Shown here: positions 24,445 to 31,822 of the stretch, in pieces
Numbering within the stretch: the stretch's first letter is position 1
Layout: every line of letters starts with the position of its first letter
Source of the DNA: Streptomyces sp. WZ.A104
GTDB lineage: Bacteria; Actinomycetota; Actinomycetes; Streptomycetales; Streptomycetaceae
DNA: 33,401 bases
Direction of reading: 5' to 3'
NCBI RefSeq assembly: GCF_002382885.1
Contig: NZ_NWVL01000082.1
Coordinates: 1-33,401, forward strand
The notes under the pieces: generated by a model
The model's input: the letters and a program-made list of their open reading frames with translations, nothing else
Database searches by the model: none
Told to the model about the DNA's origin: nothing
Translations under genes and position numbers: made by a program

Positions 24445-24699
24445 TCAGGCGGCGAGCGCCTGCTTCACCTGGGCGAGCGACGGGTTCGTCATGACCGACT
24501 CGGTGCCCGAGGGGGCCACGATCAGCAGGGTCGGCACCGTCTGGTTCCCGCCATTCGCCTTCTCGACGAAAGCGGCCGATTCCGGGTCGTGCTCGATGTT
24601 GACCTCGTTGTACGCGATGCCCTCGCGGTCCATCTGGCTCTTCAGCCGACGGCAGTAGCCGCACCAGGTGGTGCTGTACATCGTCACAGTGCCCGCCAT
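24445..24699 (-). CDS. mrx1: Mycoredoxin (glutaredoxin-like, CGYC)
   Basis: An 84-residue glutaredoxin-fold protein with active site C13-G-Y-C16 after MYSTTW, and the cis-proline segment TVPTLLI near residue 55. The CGYC motif and neighbourhood match actinobacterial Mrx1, which reduces mycothiol mixed disulfides using mycothiol and mycothione reductase. ATG 24699 has AAGGAG at 24710-24715 (10-nt spacing). A perfect SigR-type promoter lies about 100 nt upstream, so induction by thiol oxidation is expected. It is divergent from uvrD2. Confidence 0.95.
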   Translation of the reverse strand: MAGTVTMYSTTWCGYCRRLKSQMDREGIAYNEVNIEHDPESAAFVEKANGGNQTVPTLLIVAPSGTESVMTNPSLAQVKQALAA

Positions 24700-24795
24700 G
24701 TCGCTGGCGCTCCTTCGTCTCGTCCGTACCGCTGCGCGGCCGGCAGCGTCACTTGCGGTCCGGCGGCTTTCCCGCAGCGTTCCCGCACGGAATGG

Positions 24796-24821
24796 AACGT
24801 ACGGGACACGGCCACCATTCC
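24796..24821 (-). promoter_or_regulatory. SigR-type promoter driving mrx1
   Basis: On the minus strand: GGAAT (24821-24817), exactly 18 nt, then GTT (24798-24796), a perfect match to GGAAT-N18-GTT. This gives a 5' leader of about 90 nt before the mrx1 start. Confidence 0.87.
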
Positions 24822-24873
24822 CACAACCGCCCCGGCCGGGGCGCACGGGACCTCCGTACGGCACACTCCGGCA

Positions 24874-24939
24874 CACCCGGGCACGCCACACCCCGGCGCA
24901 CTCCGGCCACCCGGGCAAGCACCGATCACCCGGGCACGC
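24874..24939. repeat. Three copies of CACCCGGGCAMGC in the mrx1-uvrD2 spacer
   Basis: A 13-mer with a central CCCGGG palindrome occurs at 24874-24886, 24908-24920 and 24927-24939, inside the 323-bp divergent spacer (24700-25022). It could be operator sites for uvrD2 or a simple local duplication. The remaining spacer holds the mrx1 promoter and a DnaA box; no uvrD2 promoter was identified. Confidence 0.6.
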
Positions 24940-24974
24940 ACCAGTGCGCACCGGTACGACGAATACCGCACCCC

Positions 24975-24983
24975 TGTGGACAA
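24975..24983 (-). promoter_or_regulatory. DnaA-box-like site upstream of uvrD2
   Basis: TGTGGACAA on plus is TTGTCCACA on minus, the preferred Streptomyces DnaA box. It is 40 bp before the uvrD2 start. A single box can arise by chance, so regulation by DnaA is speculative. Confidence 0.5.
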
Positions 24984-25022
24984 CCGCCGCACCCGCCCCG
25001 TGCGACCTGGCAGCATGGCGGG

Positions 25023-27242
25023 GTGACAGCAGCAACGCACTCCACCCTCTTCCCGCAGGTTCCCGAGACCCCGGACGCCGTGCTCGACGGGCTCGACCCC
25101 GAGCAGCGCGAGGTGGCACTCGCCCTGCACGGACCGGTGTGCGTGCTGGCCGGAGCGGGGACGGGCAAGACCCGCGCGATCACCCACCGCATCGCGTACG
25201 GGGTGCGCGCGGGCATCCTCCAGCCCGCCACCGTGCTCGCCGTCACGTTCACCAACCGGGCAGCCGGAGAGATGCGCGGCCGCCTCCGCCAGCTCGGCGC
25301 GACGGGCGTCCAGGCGCGGACCTTCCACTCCGCCGCACTCCGCCAGCTCCAGTATTTCTGGCCGAAAGCAGTCGGTGGCGAGCTGCCCCGACTGCTGGAG
25401 CGGAAGGTGCAGCTGGTCGCCGAGGCCGCCGCCCGCTGTCAGCTCCGGCTCGACCGCAACGAGCTGCGGGACGTCACCGGCGAGATCGAGTGGGCCAAGG
25501 TCACCCGGACCGTCCCCGCCGACTATCCGGCCGCGGTCGCCAAGACCCACCGGGACGCCCCCCGCGACCCGGCGGTCCTGGCCCAGATCTACTCCACGTA
25601 CGAACAGCTCAAGCGCGACCGCTCGGTCATCGACTTCGAGGACGTGCTGCTGCTCACCGTCGGCATCCTCCAGGACCGCCACGACATCGCCGACCACGTG
25701 CGCGGCCAGTATCAGCACTTCGTCGTGGACGAGTACCAGGACGTGAGCCCGCTCCAGCAGCGGCTGCTCGACCTCTGGGTCGGCGACCGGGACAACCTCT
25801 GCGTCGTCGGCGACGCCAGCCAGACGATCTATTCCTTCACCGGGGCCACCCCCGACCATCTGCTGAACTTCCGCACCCGCCACCCCGGGGCGACCGTCGT
25901 CAAGCTGGTCCGGGACTACCGCTCCACCCCCCAGGTCGTCCACCTCGCCAACGCTCTGCTGAGCCAGGCCCACGGCAAGGCGGCCGACCACCGGCTGGAG
26001 CTGGTCTCGCAGCGCGACAAGGGCCCCGAGCCGGTCTACGCCGAGTATCCCGACGAGCCCAACGAGGCGGAGTCCACCGCCCGGCGCATCCGCGACCTGA
26101 TCGCGGCGGGTGTCCCGGCCGGGGAGATCGCCGTGCTCTACCGGGTCAACTCCCAGTCCGAGGTCTACGAACAGGCCCTCGCGGACGCCGGGGTGCCCTA
26201 CCAGCTGCGCGGAGCCGAGCGGTTCTTTGAACGCGCGGAGGTCCGGGAGGCGGGCACCGCCCTGCGCGGCGCAGCCCGCGCCGGGCGCAACGACTCCCTG
26301 CTCGACGGGGCGGAGGACCTGGCCTCCCAGGTCCGGGCCGTGCTCTCCACCAAGGGCTGGACGACCCGCCCCCCCGCCGGGTCCGGGGCGGTCCGCGACC
26401 GCTGGGAGTCGCTGGCCGCGCTGGTGCGCCTCGCGGAGGACTTCGAGGCGGCCAAGCCGGGGGCGACCCTGACCGATCTGGTGCGCGAGCTGGACGAGCG
26501 GGCGGCCGCCCAGCACGCCCCGACGGTCCAGGGGGTGACCCTGGCCTCGCTGCACTCGGCGAAGGGCTTGGAGTGGGACGCCGTGTTCCTGGTCGGCCTG
26601 ACCGAGGGCATGATGCCGATCGCGTACGCCAAGACCGACGAGCAGGTCGAGGAGGAGCGCCGCCTGATGTATGTGGGCATCACCCGCGCCCGCGTCCACC
26701 TCTCACTCTCCTGGGCGTTGTCCCGGTCGCCCGGGGGCCGGGCGGGCCGACGGCCGACCCGCTTCCTGAACGGGCTGCGCCCCGGTTCGGGCTCGGCCGG
26801 GACCCGGGGCGGGGCCGGGGGAGGCGGAGGGATCGACCGGGGCTCCGGGCGGGCCTCGTCCGCCGGGCCGACCGCGGTGGCGGCGCGGAAGCCGCACAAG
26901 CCGGTGCGCTGCCGGGTCTGCGGCCGGACGCTCACCACCGCCGGAGAGATGAAGCTGATGCGCTGCGAGGAGTGCCCGTCCGACATGGACGAGGCGCTGT
27001 ACGAGCGGCTGCACGACTGGCGCGCCGCGCAGGCGGCCGTGCTCGGCCAGCCGGACTTCTGCGTGTTCACCGAGAAGACCCTCATGGCGATCGCCGAGGC
27101 AGCGCCGTCCACCGAGGGCGAGCTGGTCGTCATCCCCGGCGTCGGCACCCGGAAGCTGAACCGCTTCGGTGCCGATGTTCTGGCCATCTGCGCAGGTCAG
27201 GCGATTGATGGCGAGCCCGAGGAGGGCCCCGACAAGGCCTGA
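25023..27242 (+). CDS. uvrD2: UvrD2-type SF1 DNA helicase with tetracysteine motif and HRDC-like region
   Basis: A 739-residue 3'-5' helicase. The motor (about 15-575) has Walker A GAGTGKT (K49), DEYQD (D236-E237), GDASQTIYSFTGA, SLHSAKGLEW and YVGITRAR. A Gly/Arg-rich linker follows (about 575-620). Then comes a tetracysteine zinc module (C630, C633, C648, C651) and a C-terminal helical HRDC-like region (about 655-735) containing the helix-turn VIPGVGTRKL. This matches mycobacterial UvrD2, in which the Zn module is needed for unwinding. GTG 25023 is chosen by alignment to the usual N-terminus; the RBS is weak. The stop lies just before the wblC promoter. Confidence 0.94.
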   Translation: MTAATHSTLFPQVPETPDAVLDGLDPEQREVALALHGPVCVLAGAGTGKTRAITHRIAYGVRAGILQPATVLAVTFTNRAAGEMRGRLRQLGATGVQARTFHSAALRQLQYFWPKAVGGELPRLLERKVQLVAEAAARCQLRLDRNELRDVTGEIEWAKVTRTVPADYPAAVAKTHRDAPRDPAVLAQIYSTYEQLKRDRSVIDFEDVLLLTVGILQDRHDIADHVRGQYQHFVVDEYQDVSPLQQRLLDLWVGDRDNLCVVGDASQTIYSFTGATPDHLLNFRTRHPGATVVKLVRDYRSTPQVVHLANALLSQAHGKAADHRLELVSQRDKGPEPVYAEYPDEPNEAESTARRIRDLIAAGVPAGEIAVLYRVNSQSEVYEQALADAGVPYQLRGAERFFERAEVREAGTALRGAARAGRNDSLLDGAEDLASQVRAVLSTKGWTTRPPAGSGAVRDRWESLAALVRLAEDFEAAKPGATLTDLVRELDERAAAQHAPTVQGVTLASLHSAKGLEWDAVFLVGLTEGMMPIAYAKTDEQVEEERRLMYVGITRARVHLSLSWALSRSPGGRAGRRPTRFLNGLRPGSGSAGTRGGAGGGGGIDRGSGRASSAGPTAVAARKPHKPVRCRVCGRTLTTAGEMKLMRCEECPSDMDEALYERLHDWRAAQAAVLGQPDFCVFTEKTLMAIAEAAPSTEGELVVIPGVGTRKLNRFGADVLAICAGQAIDGEPEEGPDKA

Positions 27243-27257
27243 GAAAAACTCGTCCAG

Positions 27258-27295
27258 AAAATAGTTTGCGCCCGCCCCAGTCGTCACCATAGGTT
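27258..27295 (+). promoter_or_regulatory. wblC promoter with A/T element next to the -35 box
   Basis: TTGCGC (27266-27271), an 18-bp spacer and TAGGTT (27290-27295) form a principal-sigma-type promoter. An A/T-rich block AAAATAG (27258-27264) abuts the -35, the arrangement recognised by WhiB7/WblC with the sigma subunit. It implies positive autoregulation. The predicted start near 27302 gives a leader of about 610 nt before wblC. Confidence 0.7.
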
Positions 27296-27409
27296 CTTAA
27301 CCACGGGAACAGCGACTTCTCTGAAGCCCTGACTCCGTGCTGTACTTATCCGAATACGCAGGACCGGCCCCGGCCGGTCCCCCCGAGACGCCGAGAGGAG
27401 GCGATTGAA

Positions 27410-27739
27410 GTGATCAGCATCATCGAAACCCAGAAAATGACCGATCTCTCGGTCGTCTCCGCCTGTTCGCTCGGCCTCGCCCGTTCCTCGGCTGCCTCGC
27501 TTCACGCCACCGGTCTGTCCGGCATCTCTGCCGCACGTCCGCTGTCCCCGGCGAGCCTCCCCGTGATGCGGGAGCGCAATGAGCGACCGATCGAGGCACC
27601 GGCGGCAGCAGTAGCGAAGGCAGCACAGGCTCAGGCCTATGCCTTTGCGGCAGCCGGTGCAGGAGCCAAGAAGCAGACGCAGCAGCACCACACGATGTGG
27701 GCCTTCCGTGGGCCTGAACCCTGGAGTGATCCAGCCTGA
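27410..27739 (+). CDS. Leader ORF (109 codons) upstream of wblC, likely part of the attenuator
   Basis: GTG 27410 has a consensus AGGAGG at 27396-27401 with 8-nt spacing, so translation is very likely. The 109-residue product has no known domain: a Ser/Ala/Leu-rich first half, an Ala-rich helix and a distinctive end (MWAFRGPEPWSDPA). Codon use relaxes in the last third (several GCA, CAG, GCT, CCT and AGT codons). The stop ends 24 nt before a strong intrinsic terminator, so ribosome position can affect terminator folding. Upstream-ORF-dependent attenuation is established for whiB7/wblC of Mycobacterium and Streptomyces. Whether this ORF also makes a functional protein is unknown; its length is large for a leader peptide. 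Confidence 0.7.
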   Translation: MISIIETQKMTDLSVVSACSLGLARSSAASLHATGLSGISAARPLSPASLPVMRERNERPIEAPAAAVAKAAQAQAYAFAAAGAGAKKQTQQHHTMWAFRGPEPWSDPA

Positions 27740-27763
27740 TCCAGCATCAGGTCGGCGCCTTCA

Positions 27764-27806
27764 GGGCCGCGGAACCCCACTCGGGATCCGCGGCCCTTTT
27801 GTTTTG
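27764..27806 (+). terminator. Attenuator: intrinsic terminator in the wblC leader
   Basis: Stem GGGCCGCGGA (27764-27773) with TCCGCGGCCC (27787-27796), an inner CCC/GGG extension, then the U-tract TTTTGTTTTG (27797-27806). True U-tracts are rare in this genome, so this is a strong Rho-independent terminator. It lies between the leader ORF and wblC and would stop transcription before wblC. A competing pairing, GGCCTGAA (27711-27718) with TTCAGGGCC (27760-27768, one G bulged), would block the 5' arm and could act as antiterminator. Confidence 0.9.
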
Positions 27807-27872
27807 TCCGAACGGACGAGACGGAACGAAGGAGCCTCGGGACAAGCAGGACCTGGTACCAGCAGCCGCCAA

Positions 27873-27888
27873 CCGGCCAACAGGCCGG
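27873..27888 (+). promoter_or_regulatory. Small hairpin ahead of the wblC start
   Basis: CCGGCC (27873-27878) pairs with GGCCGG (27883-27888) around the loop AACA, 28 nt upstream of the wblC GTG. It might influence translation initiation or be incidental. Confidence 0.4.
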
Positions 27889-27915
27889 CACGACCAGACG
27901 AGGACACCACCCACC

Positions 27916-28284
27916 GTGCACACCGAAACGCACGCCCCGTCAGTACCGCTCTCCACCCCGATCTCGCCGCCCGGCTCCACGGAGGACTCCACCTTGACCC
28001 CGCTCACCACGCTCACCGCGCTCGACGACGCCATCGAGAACCTCGGCGTCCCCGTCCCCTGCCGCTCCTACGACCCGGAGGTCTTCTTCGCCGAGTCGCC
28101 GGCCGACGTCGAGTACGCCAAGTCCCTCTGCCGCACCTGCCCGCTGGTCGAGGCCTGCCTCGCCGGCGCGAAGGACCGCCGCGAGCCGTGGGGCGTCTGG
28201 GGCGGCGAACTGTTCGTCCAGGGTGTCGTCGTGGCCCGCAAGCGGCCGCGTGGCCGTCCGCGCAAGAACCCGGTCGCAGCGTGA
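27916..28284 (+). CDS. wblC: WhiB7-type transcription factor WblC
   Basis: A 122-residue WhiB-family iron-sulfur regulator of intrinsic antibiotic resistance. Cluster ligands are C49, C72, C75 and C81 (C...CxxC...C). The G(V/I)WGG turn is GVWGGELF near 95-102. The C-terminal AT-hook RGRPRK (112-117) is diagnostic of WhiB7. It binds the principal sigma factor and A/T-rich DNA next to -35 boxes to activate resistance genes when translation is inhibited. GTG 27916 is chosen because the family N-terminus is short; AGGA at 27901-27904 is a distant RBS. An upstream frame open to 27799 would run through the terminator and is not believed. Confidence 0.95.
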   Translation: MHTETHAPSVPLSTPISPPGSTEDSTLTPLTTLTALDDAIENLGVPVPCRSYDPEVFFAESPADVEYAKSLCRTCPLVEACLAGAKDRREPWGVWGGELFVQGVVVARKRPRGRPRKNPVAA

Positions 28285-28292
28285 CCGCCACC

Positions 28293-28313
28293 TGTGGGGT
28301 CCCCGCCCCCACA
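28293..28313 (+). terminator. Probable wblC terminator hairpin
   Basis: TGTGGGG (28293-28299) pairs with CCCCACA (28307-28313) around a 7-nt loop, 9 nt after the wblC stop. There is no U-tract, so efficiency is uncertain. Confidence 0.5.
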
Positions 28314-28376
28314 CACCGGAACCGCCTCGGAACGATCGACCGCCCCCAGACTCATGACCCCCGGAATCAGGCACCA

Positions 28377-28640
28377 ATGATCACCCCCACGAAGGAGCCC
28401 GTCGGCTCCGCCACCCCCGACGTCACCATCATCGGCGCGAACGACTCGCGTCAGAACAGGACCCGCGAAATGCAACTCATCCCAGAAGCCCTGGCGCGTG
28501 CGCATATGCACGACCGCCTGCGAGAGGCCCAGGGGGACCGCCAGTCGGCCCGCCTGGTCGCCGCCCGCCGGATGCAGCGCCGAGCGGAGCGCGCCTCCCT
28601 GCGCGCCCGCCGTGCGCTGGCCATGGCGGTCATGCACTGA
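28377..28640 (+). CDS. Small basic Arg/Ala-rich protein, function unknown
   Basis: An 87-residue protein. The C-terminal 55 residues are a predicted amphipathic, highly basic helix (ARAHMHDRLREA through RRMQRRAERASLRARRAL). I recognise no named family. Third codon positions are G/C-rich from ATG 28377 onward, supporting that start even though its RBS is weak. ATG 28470 has a better Shine-Dalgarno (AGGA 28458-28461, 8-nt spacing) and would give a 56-residue protein made of the basic helix alone. A strong terminator follows. The charge suggests nucleic-acid or ribosome binding, which is inference only. Confidence 0.7.
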   Translation: MITPTKEPVGSATPDVTIIGANDSRQNRTREMQLIPEALARAHMHDRLREAQGDRQSARLVAARRMQRRAERASLRARRALAMAVMH

Positions 28641-28658
28641 CCGTGCGACCGATCACTC

Positions 28659-28694
28659 CACCACGGGGCCGTCCGACAGGACGGCCCCGTGGTG
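28659..28694 (+). terminator. Strong terminator after the small basic protein
   Basis: A perfect 16-bp stem (28659-28674 with 28679-28694) around the tetraloop GACA, followed by CGTTGT. It isolates the gene ending at 28640 from the next one. Confidence 0.9.
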
Positions 28695-28741
28695 CGTTGT
28701 GCCGCCGCGCGCCCGCCCGCTCGCGGGGATATCGTCACGAG

Positions 28742-28945
28742 GTGGACGAGGAGACCTATTCCCCTGACCGGCCTGCCGACGGACGCGTGGTGTGCGCCCG
28801 CTGTGGGACCGCCGCCGACGGCGACACGGCCCCTCCGACCTGGCTCTGCTCCATGGAGGACGGACGCCGTCTCCACTTCTGCGAGGACTGCGCCCGCCTC
28901 CACATCCGCGCGATCGAAAGCCGCCTCGACTCGCTCTGGTGGTAA
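28742..28945 (+). CDS. Small zinc-ribbon-like protein, function unknown
   Basis: A 67-residue protein with CARCG near residue 18, a lone Cys (WLCSMED) and CEDC near 48-51, then an acidic/basic helix ending in LDSLWW. Two CxxC pairs suggest a zinc-ribbon fold. I recall similar short proteins in other Streptomyces but no known function. GTG 28742 is the best start although the RBS is weak (GGGG about 14 nt upstream). It is convergent with the ABC1 gene, with 18 nt between stops. Confidence 0.75.
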   Translation: MDEETYSPDRPADGRVVCARCGTAADGDTAPPTWLCSMEDGRRLHFCEDCARLHIRAIESRLDSLWW

Positions 28946-28963
28946 CCGCGCCCCGCCCCCGTC

Positions 28964-30469
28964 CTACGTCTGGACGGCCTCGCCCGCCTGCTCGCCCTTA
29001 TCGCCGGCGCACGAAGTGAGCTCCGCAGCCTGCTCGGACTCGGGGGCCTGCGGGAACTCCGAGTCCTCTTCGAACTTCAGGGCCTCCTCAGGCTGCGCGG
29101 ACTCCGCGACGAACGCCGGCAGCCACGCTTCGAGCTCGTCCCGCAGCCGGACCGTCGCCCCCAGCTGACACAGCACTCCGATCGTGCTGAGGGTCACCCG
29201 GTGTATCAGCACATACGACGGCGGAAGGTTCAGCTGACGGCCCAACTGGTAGGCGGGGGAGCGTGGATCGGCTATCCGGGCCGCCTGCTCACGGATCCAG
29301 CCCCGGGTGAAGGCGAACTCCTCCACCTGCGCGGGCTCGATGATCGGAAGCAGATAGTCGAGGACCGCGTCCGGGTCGAGCTCGATCGACTCCTTCACGA
29401 ACCCTTCCTCACGCAACAGCCCGTACACCGCCGCGGCCTCGCCCTCCAGCGTCAGCCGCAGGGAGTCGCCGATGTTTCGCGGCAGCCCGCCCGGCAGCCG
29501 GTCGACCGTGCCGAAGTCCAGGACCCCCAGACGCCACGCCCCCGCCGGGCCTCTCGCCTGGTCCTCCGCCGGGCCACTCGCCTTCTCCCCCGCCGGGGGC
29601 AGCAGCCGGAAGTTGCCCGGATGCGGGTCGGCGTGGAGCAGGCCGGTGCGTGCCGGGCCGGAGAAGAGGAAACGGGCCAGCAGCTGACCCGCCCGGTCCC
29701 GCTGTTCCGCGGTGCCCTGCGTGATGACCTCGGACAGCGGGATTCCGTCGATCCACTCGGTCACCAGCACCTGATCGGACTGGTGCACCACCTGGGGAAT
29801 CACCACATCCGGGTCATCCGCGAACTCCGCCGCGTGCTCCCGCTGCGCCTGCGCCTCCAGCTCGTAGTCCAGCTCCTCCGATACGCGGTCGCGCAACTCC
29901 TTGATGAGCGGCTTGATGTCCATCCCCGGGACGAGCGGGCCGAGCAGCCGGGCGAAACGGCTCAGCTGGGCGAGATCGGAGAGCAATGCCTCGCCCGCGC
30001 CGGGATACTGCACCTTCACCGCGACCTCGCGGCCGTCGTGCCACACCGCACGGTGGACCTGCCCGATCGAGGCGGCGGCCGCCGGAGTGTCCTCGAACTC
30101 CAGGAAATAATCCCGCCAGTGCTCCCCGATCCGCTCGGCGAGGACCCCGTGGACCGTGCGGGCGGGCAGGGGTGGGGCGGCCTCCTGAAGCTTGGTCAGC
30201 GCGGCCCGGTAGGGACCGGCGACCTCCTCGGGAAGCGCCGACTCGAAGACGGAGAGCGCCTGGCCCAGCTTCATGGCCCCGCCCTTCAGCTCTCCCAGGG
30301 TCTTGAACAACTGGTCCGCCGTGCGCTGCTGGACCTCGCGGGCGACGAGCTCGGCGGACTTCCCGCCGATCCGCTTGCCCAGGCCCCACGTGGCGCGGCT
30401 GGCGAAGCCGAGTGGGAGCGCGGCCAGCTTGGCGGTACGCGTAACCGCCTTCCGGGGAAGATCAGACAT
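28964..30469 (-). CDS. ABC1/ADCK (UbiB-like) atypical kinase
   Basis: A 501-residue member of the ABC1 atypical kinase family. It has the hallmark KxGQ (K67-Q70), the Ala-rich loop AAASIGQV (131-138) in place of a glycine-rich loop, ATP-binding K152 (VAVKVQYPG), the catalytic loop HADPHPGN (D281) and the metal-binding LDFGT (D318). The C-terminal 60 residues are acidic and variable. Family members act on lipid or quinone metabolism as ATPases or small-molecule kinases; the actinobacterial substrate is not known. ATG 30469 has GGAGGGG just upstream. It lies 64 nt downstream of the ThiF-like gene on the same strand, probably one operon. The pair ABC1-whiB7 is conserved in mycobacteria. Confidence 0.92.
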   Translation of the reverse strand: MSDLPRKAVTRTAKLAALPLGFASRATWGLGKRIGGKSAELVAREVQQRTADQLFKTLGELKGGAMKLGQALSVFESALPEEVAGPYRAALTKLQEAAPPLPARTVHGVLAERIGEHWRDYFLEFEDTPAAAASIGQVHRAVWHDGREVAVKVQYPGAGEALLSDLAQLSRFARLLGPLVPGMDIKPLIKELRDRVSEELDYELEAQAQREHAAEFADDPDVVIPQVVHQSDQVLVTEWIDGIPLSEVITQGTAEQRDRAGQLLARFLFSGPARTGLLHADPHPGNFRLLPPAGEKASGPAEDQARGPAGAWRLGVLDFGTVDRLPGGLPRNIGDSLRLTLEGEAAAVYGLLREEGFVKESIELDPDAVLDYLLPIIEPAQVEEFAFTRGWIREQAARIADPRSPAYQLGRQLNLPPSYVLIHRVTLSTIGVLCQLGATVRLRDELEAWLPAFVAESAQPEEALKFEEDSEFPQAPESEQAAELTSCAGDKGEQAGEAVQT

Positions 30470-30533
30470 GTGCCCCTCCAGTTCCCAGACTGCCGTGCCG
30501 CTCCAGCCTCCGGTGTCACTCCGTCGACGGCGG

Positions 30534-31718
30534 TCACCCGGCCATTGTGTCCTGCGCCGGAAAACCGCCCGAGGTCCGATCCCCCTTAGCGGGTGCCCGA
30601 CAACTCCGAGTCGGCTCACCGGCGCCCTCGGTCCCACCGCAGGAACAGTCCGCATGAGGGCCGATCCGCTCGGAGCGCCAGTCCAGCAACGGCAGAGCGG
30701 CCTCCCAGCGAGCGCCCGTGCTGGCCGGGAGGTCCCCGTCCAGAAAGGCCAGGGCATGGGCCGCGGCGAGACCGGCGACCGCGGTGGCAAGCCCCAGATC
30801 GCAGGCGGGCCCCGCGCCCCGCCGCCCCGAACGCCACTGGGCCAGCATCCGGGGCCACTGCGAATCCCGGTCCGTGCGATGCAGCTCCAGGCACCCCGCG
30901 CAGCCGGTGCCCCCGGGCAGCACCAACGGTCCGACCACCCCCGTCGCCTCGATCACTCCCGCATAGAGATGAGGAGTACCGGACGCGATCCAGGGCGCCG
31001 CGGTGTCCGGAAGGGGCGCGTACACCGCGAGGCCGTCCCGGGGCGCGACGACGACCAGCGAAAGACCGGGCTGTCCGGCGCCCCCGTCAAACCTCGCCCC
31101 CGCCCCCGCCGACCGGGGAGCCGGTCCGGGCGCGGACCGGCGGACGAGGCGGCGGGCGGCCACGTCGCGTCGTTCCCCCACGGACGCCGGAGGCAGCCCC
31201 GCGGGCGCCACATCCCAGAGCTCGGCCCGCCCCCCGTCCAGCACTTCAACCTCGCCCACCCCCGCACCCGACAACAACGAGGCGATCGACGCACCCACCC
31301 GCCCCGCACCCCGCACCTGGACCCGCATCGCCCGCCGGGCCGCCATCCGGCGCAGGCCGCCGCCCGGTTCGGGGTGGACGATGGAGAGCGAGGCCACATC
31401 GGGGCGTTGGCGGTCCATCACCTCGGCCCGTCGGCGCAGCGCGTCGGTGTCCGGGGCCGCCGATCTCGGATCGTCGAGAAGCCCGGCGTCCGTCAAGCGC
31501 GAGAGCAGCACATCGACATGACGCTCCGACAGGTCCAGCGCCCTGGCTTCCTCGTAAAGGAGTGGCAGGCCGCGTGTGCCGTCGAGCAGTTCCAGGAAAC
31601 TTCCGGTGGCGATGTCCACCGGACCGAGCGTCACGGCGTGTGCGGGCGTCACCCCGAACTGCACGGTGTTCCGTCCACGCCAGGCACGGCGCAGTGCGGG
31701 CTTCAGCATCGGATGCAT
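30534..31718 (-). CDS. ThiF/E1-like protein resembling TOMM cyclodehydratase C-proteins
   Basis: A 394-residue protein. Residues 1-95 look like a winged-helix, PqqD/RRE-like module. Next come a Rossmann loop GAGRVG (137-142) with acidic turn LDGG near 160, and a zinc tetrathiolate set C273-C276 with C358/C360 (CSC). This matches the E1-like C-domain that binds leader peptides in thiazole/oxazole pathways. The Asn-Leu-x-Arg-Gln ATP motif of active E1 enzymes is not seen (WDVAPAGL instead), so adenylation is doubtful. No YcaO gene or precursor peptide is visible nearby. ATG 31718 has GGGGGAGAAG upstream. An orphan role is likely; mycobacteria have a similar gene (Rv3196 in my memory). Confidence 0.78.
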   Translation of the reverse strand: MHPMLKPALRRAWRGRNTVQFGVTPAHAVTLGPVDIATGSFLELLDGTRGLPLLYEEARALDLSERHVDVLLSRLTDAGLLDDPRSAAPDTDALRRRAEVMDRQRPDVASLSIVHPEPGGGLRRMAARRAMRVQVRGAGRVGASIASLLSGAGVGEVEVLDGGRAELWDVAPAGLPPASVGERRDVAARRLVRRSAPGPAPRSAGAGARFDGGAGQPGLSLVVVAPRDGLAVYAPLPDTAAPWIASGTPHLYAGVIEATGVVGPLVLPGGTGCAGCLELHRTDRDSQWPRMLAQWRSGRRGAGPACDLGLATAVAGLAAAHALAFLDGDLPASTGARWEAALPLLDWRSERIGPHADCSCGGTEGAGEPTRSCRAPAKGDRTSGGFPAQDTMAG

Positions 31719-31822
31719 GACTTCTCCCCCGAGTCCCCGAGCGATGTTGCGATCACGGATTCGCGAGCCGTACCCCGCGAGTCCTTGTCAGCATGCGGGC
31801 CGACGGCGAACCCTGCGCAGAG

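Noticed and set aside
24789..24814. Plus-strand SigR promoter for uvrD2
   Set aside because: GGAAT is present at 24789-24793, but CCA, not GTT, lies 18 nt downstream.
24684..26699. 671-codon open frame on the minus strand
   Set aside because: It runs antisense to uvrD2 and through the mrx1 promoter region; no domain is visible.
27799..27915. Longer wblC from ATG 27799
   Set aside because: It would start inside the U-tract of the attenuator, lacks an RBS and adds non-conserved residues before the usual WhiB7 N-terminus.
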